From Prolixibacter sp. SD074 (GTDB lineage Bacteria; Bacteroidota; Bacteroidia; Bacteroidales; Prolixibacteraceae), in NCBI RefSeq assembly GCF_009617895.1, contig NZ_BLAW01000001.1, positions 1,355,001 to 1,419,000 of the forward strand: a stretch of DNA of 64,000 nt, in the 5' to 3' direction. A program made the translations under genes and the position numbers. The notes beneath the pieces were generated by a model. The model was not told the DNA's origin. It did no database searches and was given only the letters and a program-made list of their open reading frames with translations. Below, piece after piece: positions 63,348 through 64,000 of the stretch. How positions within the stretch are numbered: position 1 is the first letter of the stretch; each line of letters starts with the position of its first letter.

Positions 63348-64000
63348 TTAATTCTTTGTTAAGACGAAATTATATGTTCCAAAATCTCCCTCATCAACAG
63401 AAATGGCAAAGCTCATTGCATAGGTGCCGTCACAAGTACTTAATTTACCACTACCTTCATAAGCAAGATTGTGATACCCCCATGCATCTGAAGCTAACAC
63501 AGTTTTAACTGCTGTTACAGAATAATCTAATGGATTCACAAGCATCTTTAATGGGCCCTGATCTTCATTAAGACCTTCAATTGCCTCTAAACCTGAAACA
63601 TATACAGTATACTGATCAGTTGGGTCGACTGTAATGGTCACATCACCTTCTGAGCCCCAGTCAGCACTTTTTGCATGATAGCTACCAGTAACCAGATCCG
63701 GGTTATAAGCGCAAACAACAGCAGCATCAATACTTGCATTTGAACGGTATGTCTTACCATTGCTGGTAGTTAGTACTTCAATGGTAAATACATCACCCAA
63801 CTTCACGTCGCTCAAACTCATTCCCAATTTTTCGGCTAAATCAGCCAATGAGATTTTCACCGTCGCAGGAAAGGAGTTCAAAGTGGTATAATCTACTCTC
63901 TCCTTTTGTCCATTATATGATACCTGAATCGAACCGCTACTTACGCTCTCACCATCAGGAATCTTGACAGTAAATTGAACGTAAGTATTTCCCATATCGT
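63348..64000 (-). CDS. SusE-like PUL lipoprotein, 5' end cut by the window
   Basis: At least 217 codons, open to the window edge; the ATG at 63995 is internal, since GAT precedes it in frame. Beta-rich sequence with TVKISLADLAEKLGMSLSDV, GDVFTIEVLTTSNGKTYRSN, AYNPDLVTGSYHAKSADWGS and a final FGTYNFVLTKN. This is the pattern of the surface lipoproteins of SusE/DUF type that accompany SusCD pairs, here just upstream of the second SusCD. The family name is a weak call; no binding residue can be named. Confidence 0.7.
   Translation of the reverse strand, partial: DMGNTYVQFTVKIPDGESVSSGSIQVSYNGQKERVDYTTLNSFPATVKISLADLAEKLGMSLSDVKLGDVFTIEVLTTSNGKTYRSNASIDAAVVCAYNPDLVTGSYHAKSADWGSEGDVTITVDPTDQYTVYVSGLEAIEGLNEDQGPLKMLVNPLDYSVTAVKTVLASDAWGYHNLAYEGSGKLSTCDGTYAMSFAISVDEGDFGTYNFVLTKN

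Overview
The window looks like a chromosomal segment of a Bacteroidota bacterium, most likely a member of the Marinilabiliales (Prolixibacteraceae-like). The signs are two SusC/SusD pairs, an ECF sigma/FecR anti-sigma pair, TAnnTTTG promoter -7 elements, genes largely without Shine-Dalgarno sites, a PG0541-type protein in an RND operon, a DUF4348 lipoprotein and the infC-rpmI-rplT order. The family placement is inference. No plasmid or phage backbone is visible; mobile DNA is limited to one insertion sequence, an integrase remnant and many intergenic repeats.

Region by region: 1-3.8 kb holds a truncated lipoprotein gene, a DUF898 membrane protein, a repeat-rich intergenic stretch and an orphan 7TM histidine kinase. 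From 18.0 down to 4.1 kb (minus strand) lies a signalling polysaccharide utilisation locus: ECF sigma factor, FecR, SusC with an STN domain, SusD, a GH2 enzyme with the Asp-type catalytic motif of exo-beta-glucosaminidases, a FucP-like MFS importer and a second GH2 lipoprotein. From 18.3 to 20.1 kb is a decaying stretch (cupin remnant, an oxidoreductase gene with one in-frame TAG, repeat and hairpin arrays). From 20.1 to 28.8 kb come small stress and redox genes and a TetR-TolC-adaptor-RND-PG0541 efflux operon with paired candidate operators.

29-38.7 kb carries single housekeeping or accessory genes: a TIM-barrel epimerase, a pentapeptide protein, an MBL hydrolase, a formylglycine-generating-enzyme-like protein, MarC, enolase, beta-carbonic anhydrase, half of an isochorismatase gene, a methyltransferase and NudC. 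38.8-40.1 kb is a tRNA-Leu cluster beside an integrase remnant. 40.4-55.1 kb is core genome: a His-rich NifX-like protein, DPP IV, thrS-infC-rpmI-rplT, dapB-lepB, LapA, WbqC, Nudix, NlpC/P60, a PgpH-type HD hydrolase and an S41 protease. 55.3-62.0 kb is a second SusCD locus whose susC is split by a 1.7-kb IS. 62.1-63.3 kb is an island of three different tandem repeats, and the window ends inside a SusE-like gene.

The most unusual observations are: a 42-bp tandem repeat present at two loci 25 kb apart; an apparent AUA start codon with a strong Shine-Dalgarno for infC; a 42-codon ORF overlapping both rpmI and rplT; the IS insertion in susC with an exactly reconstructable target; the CsxA-like GH2; and several families of intergenic palindromes and short repeats shared between distant sites.
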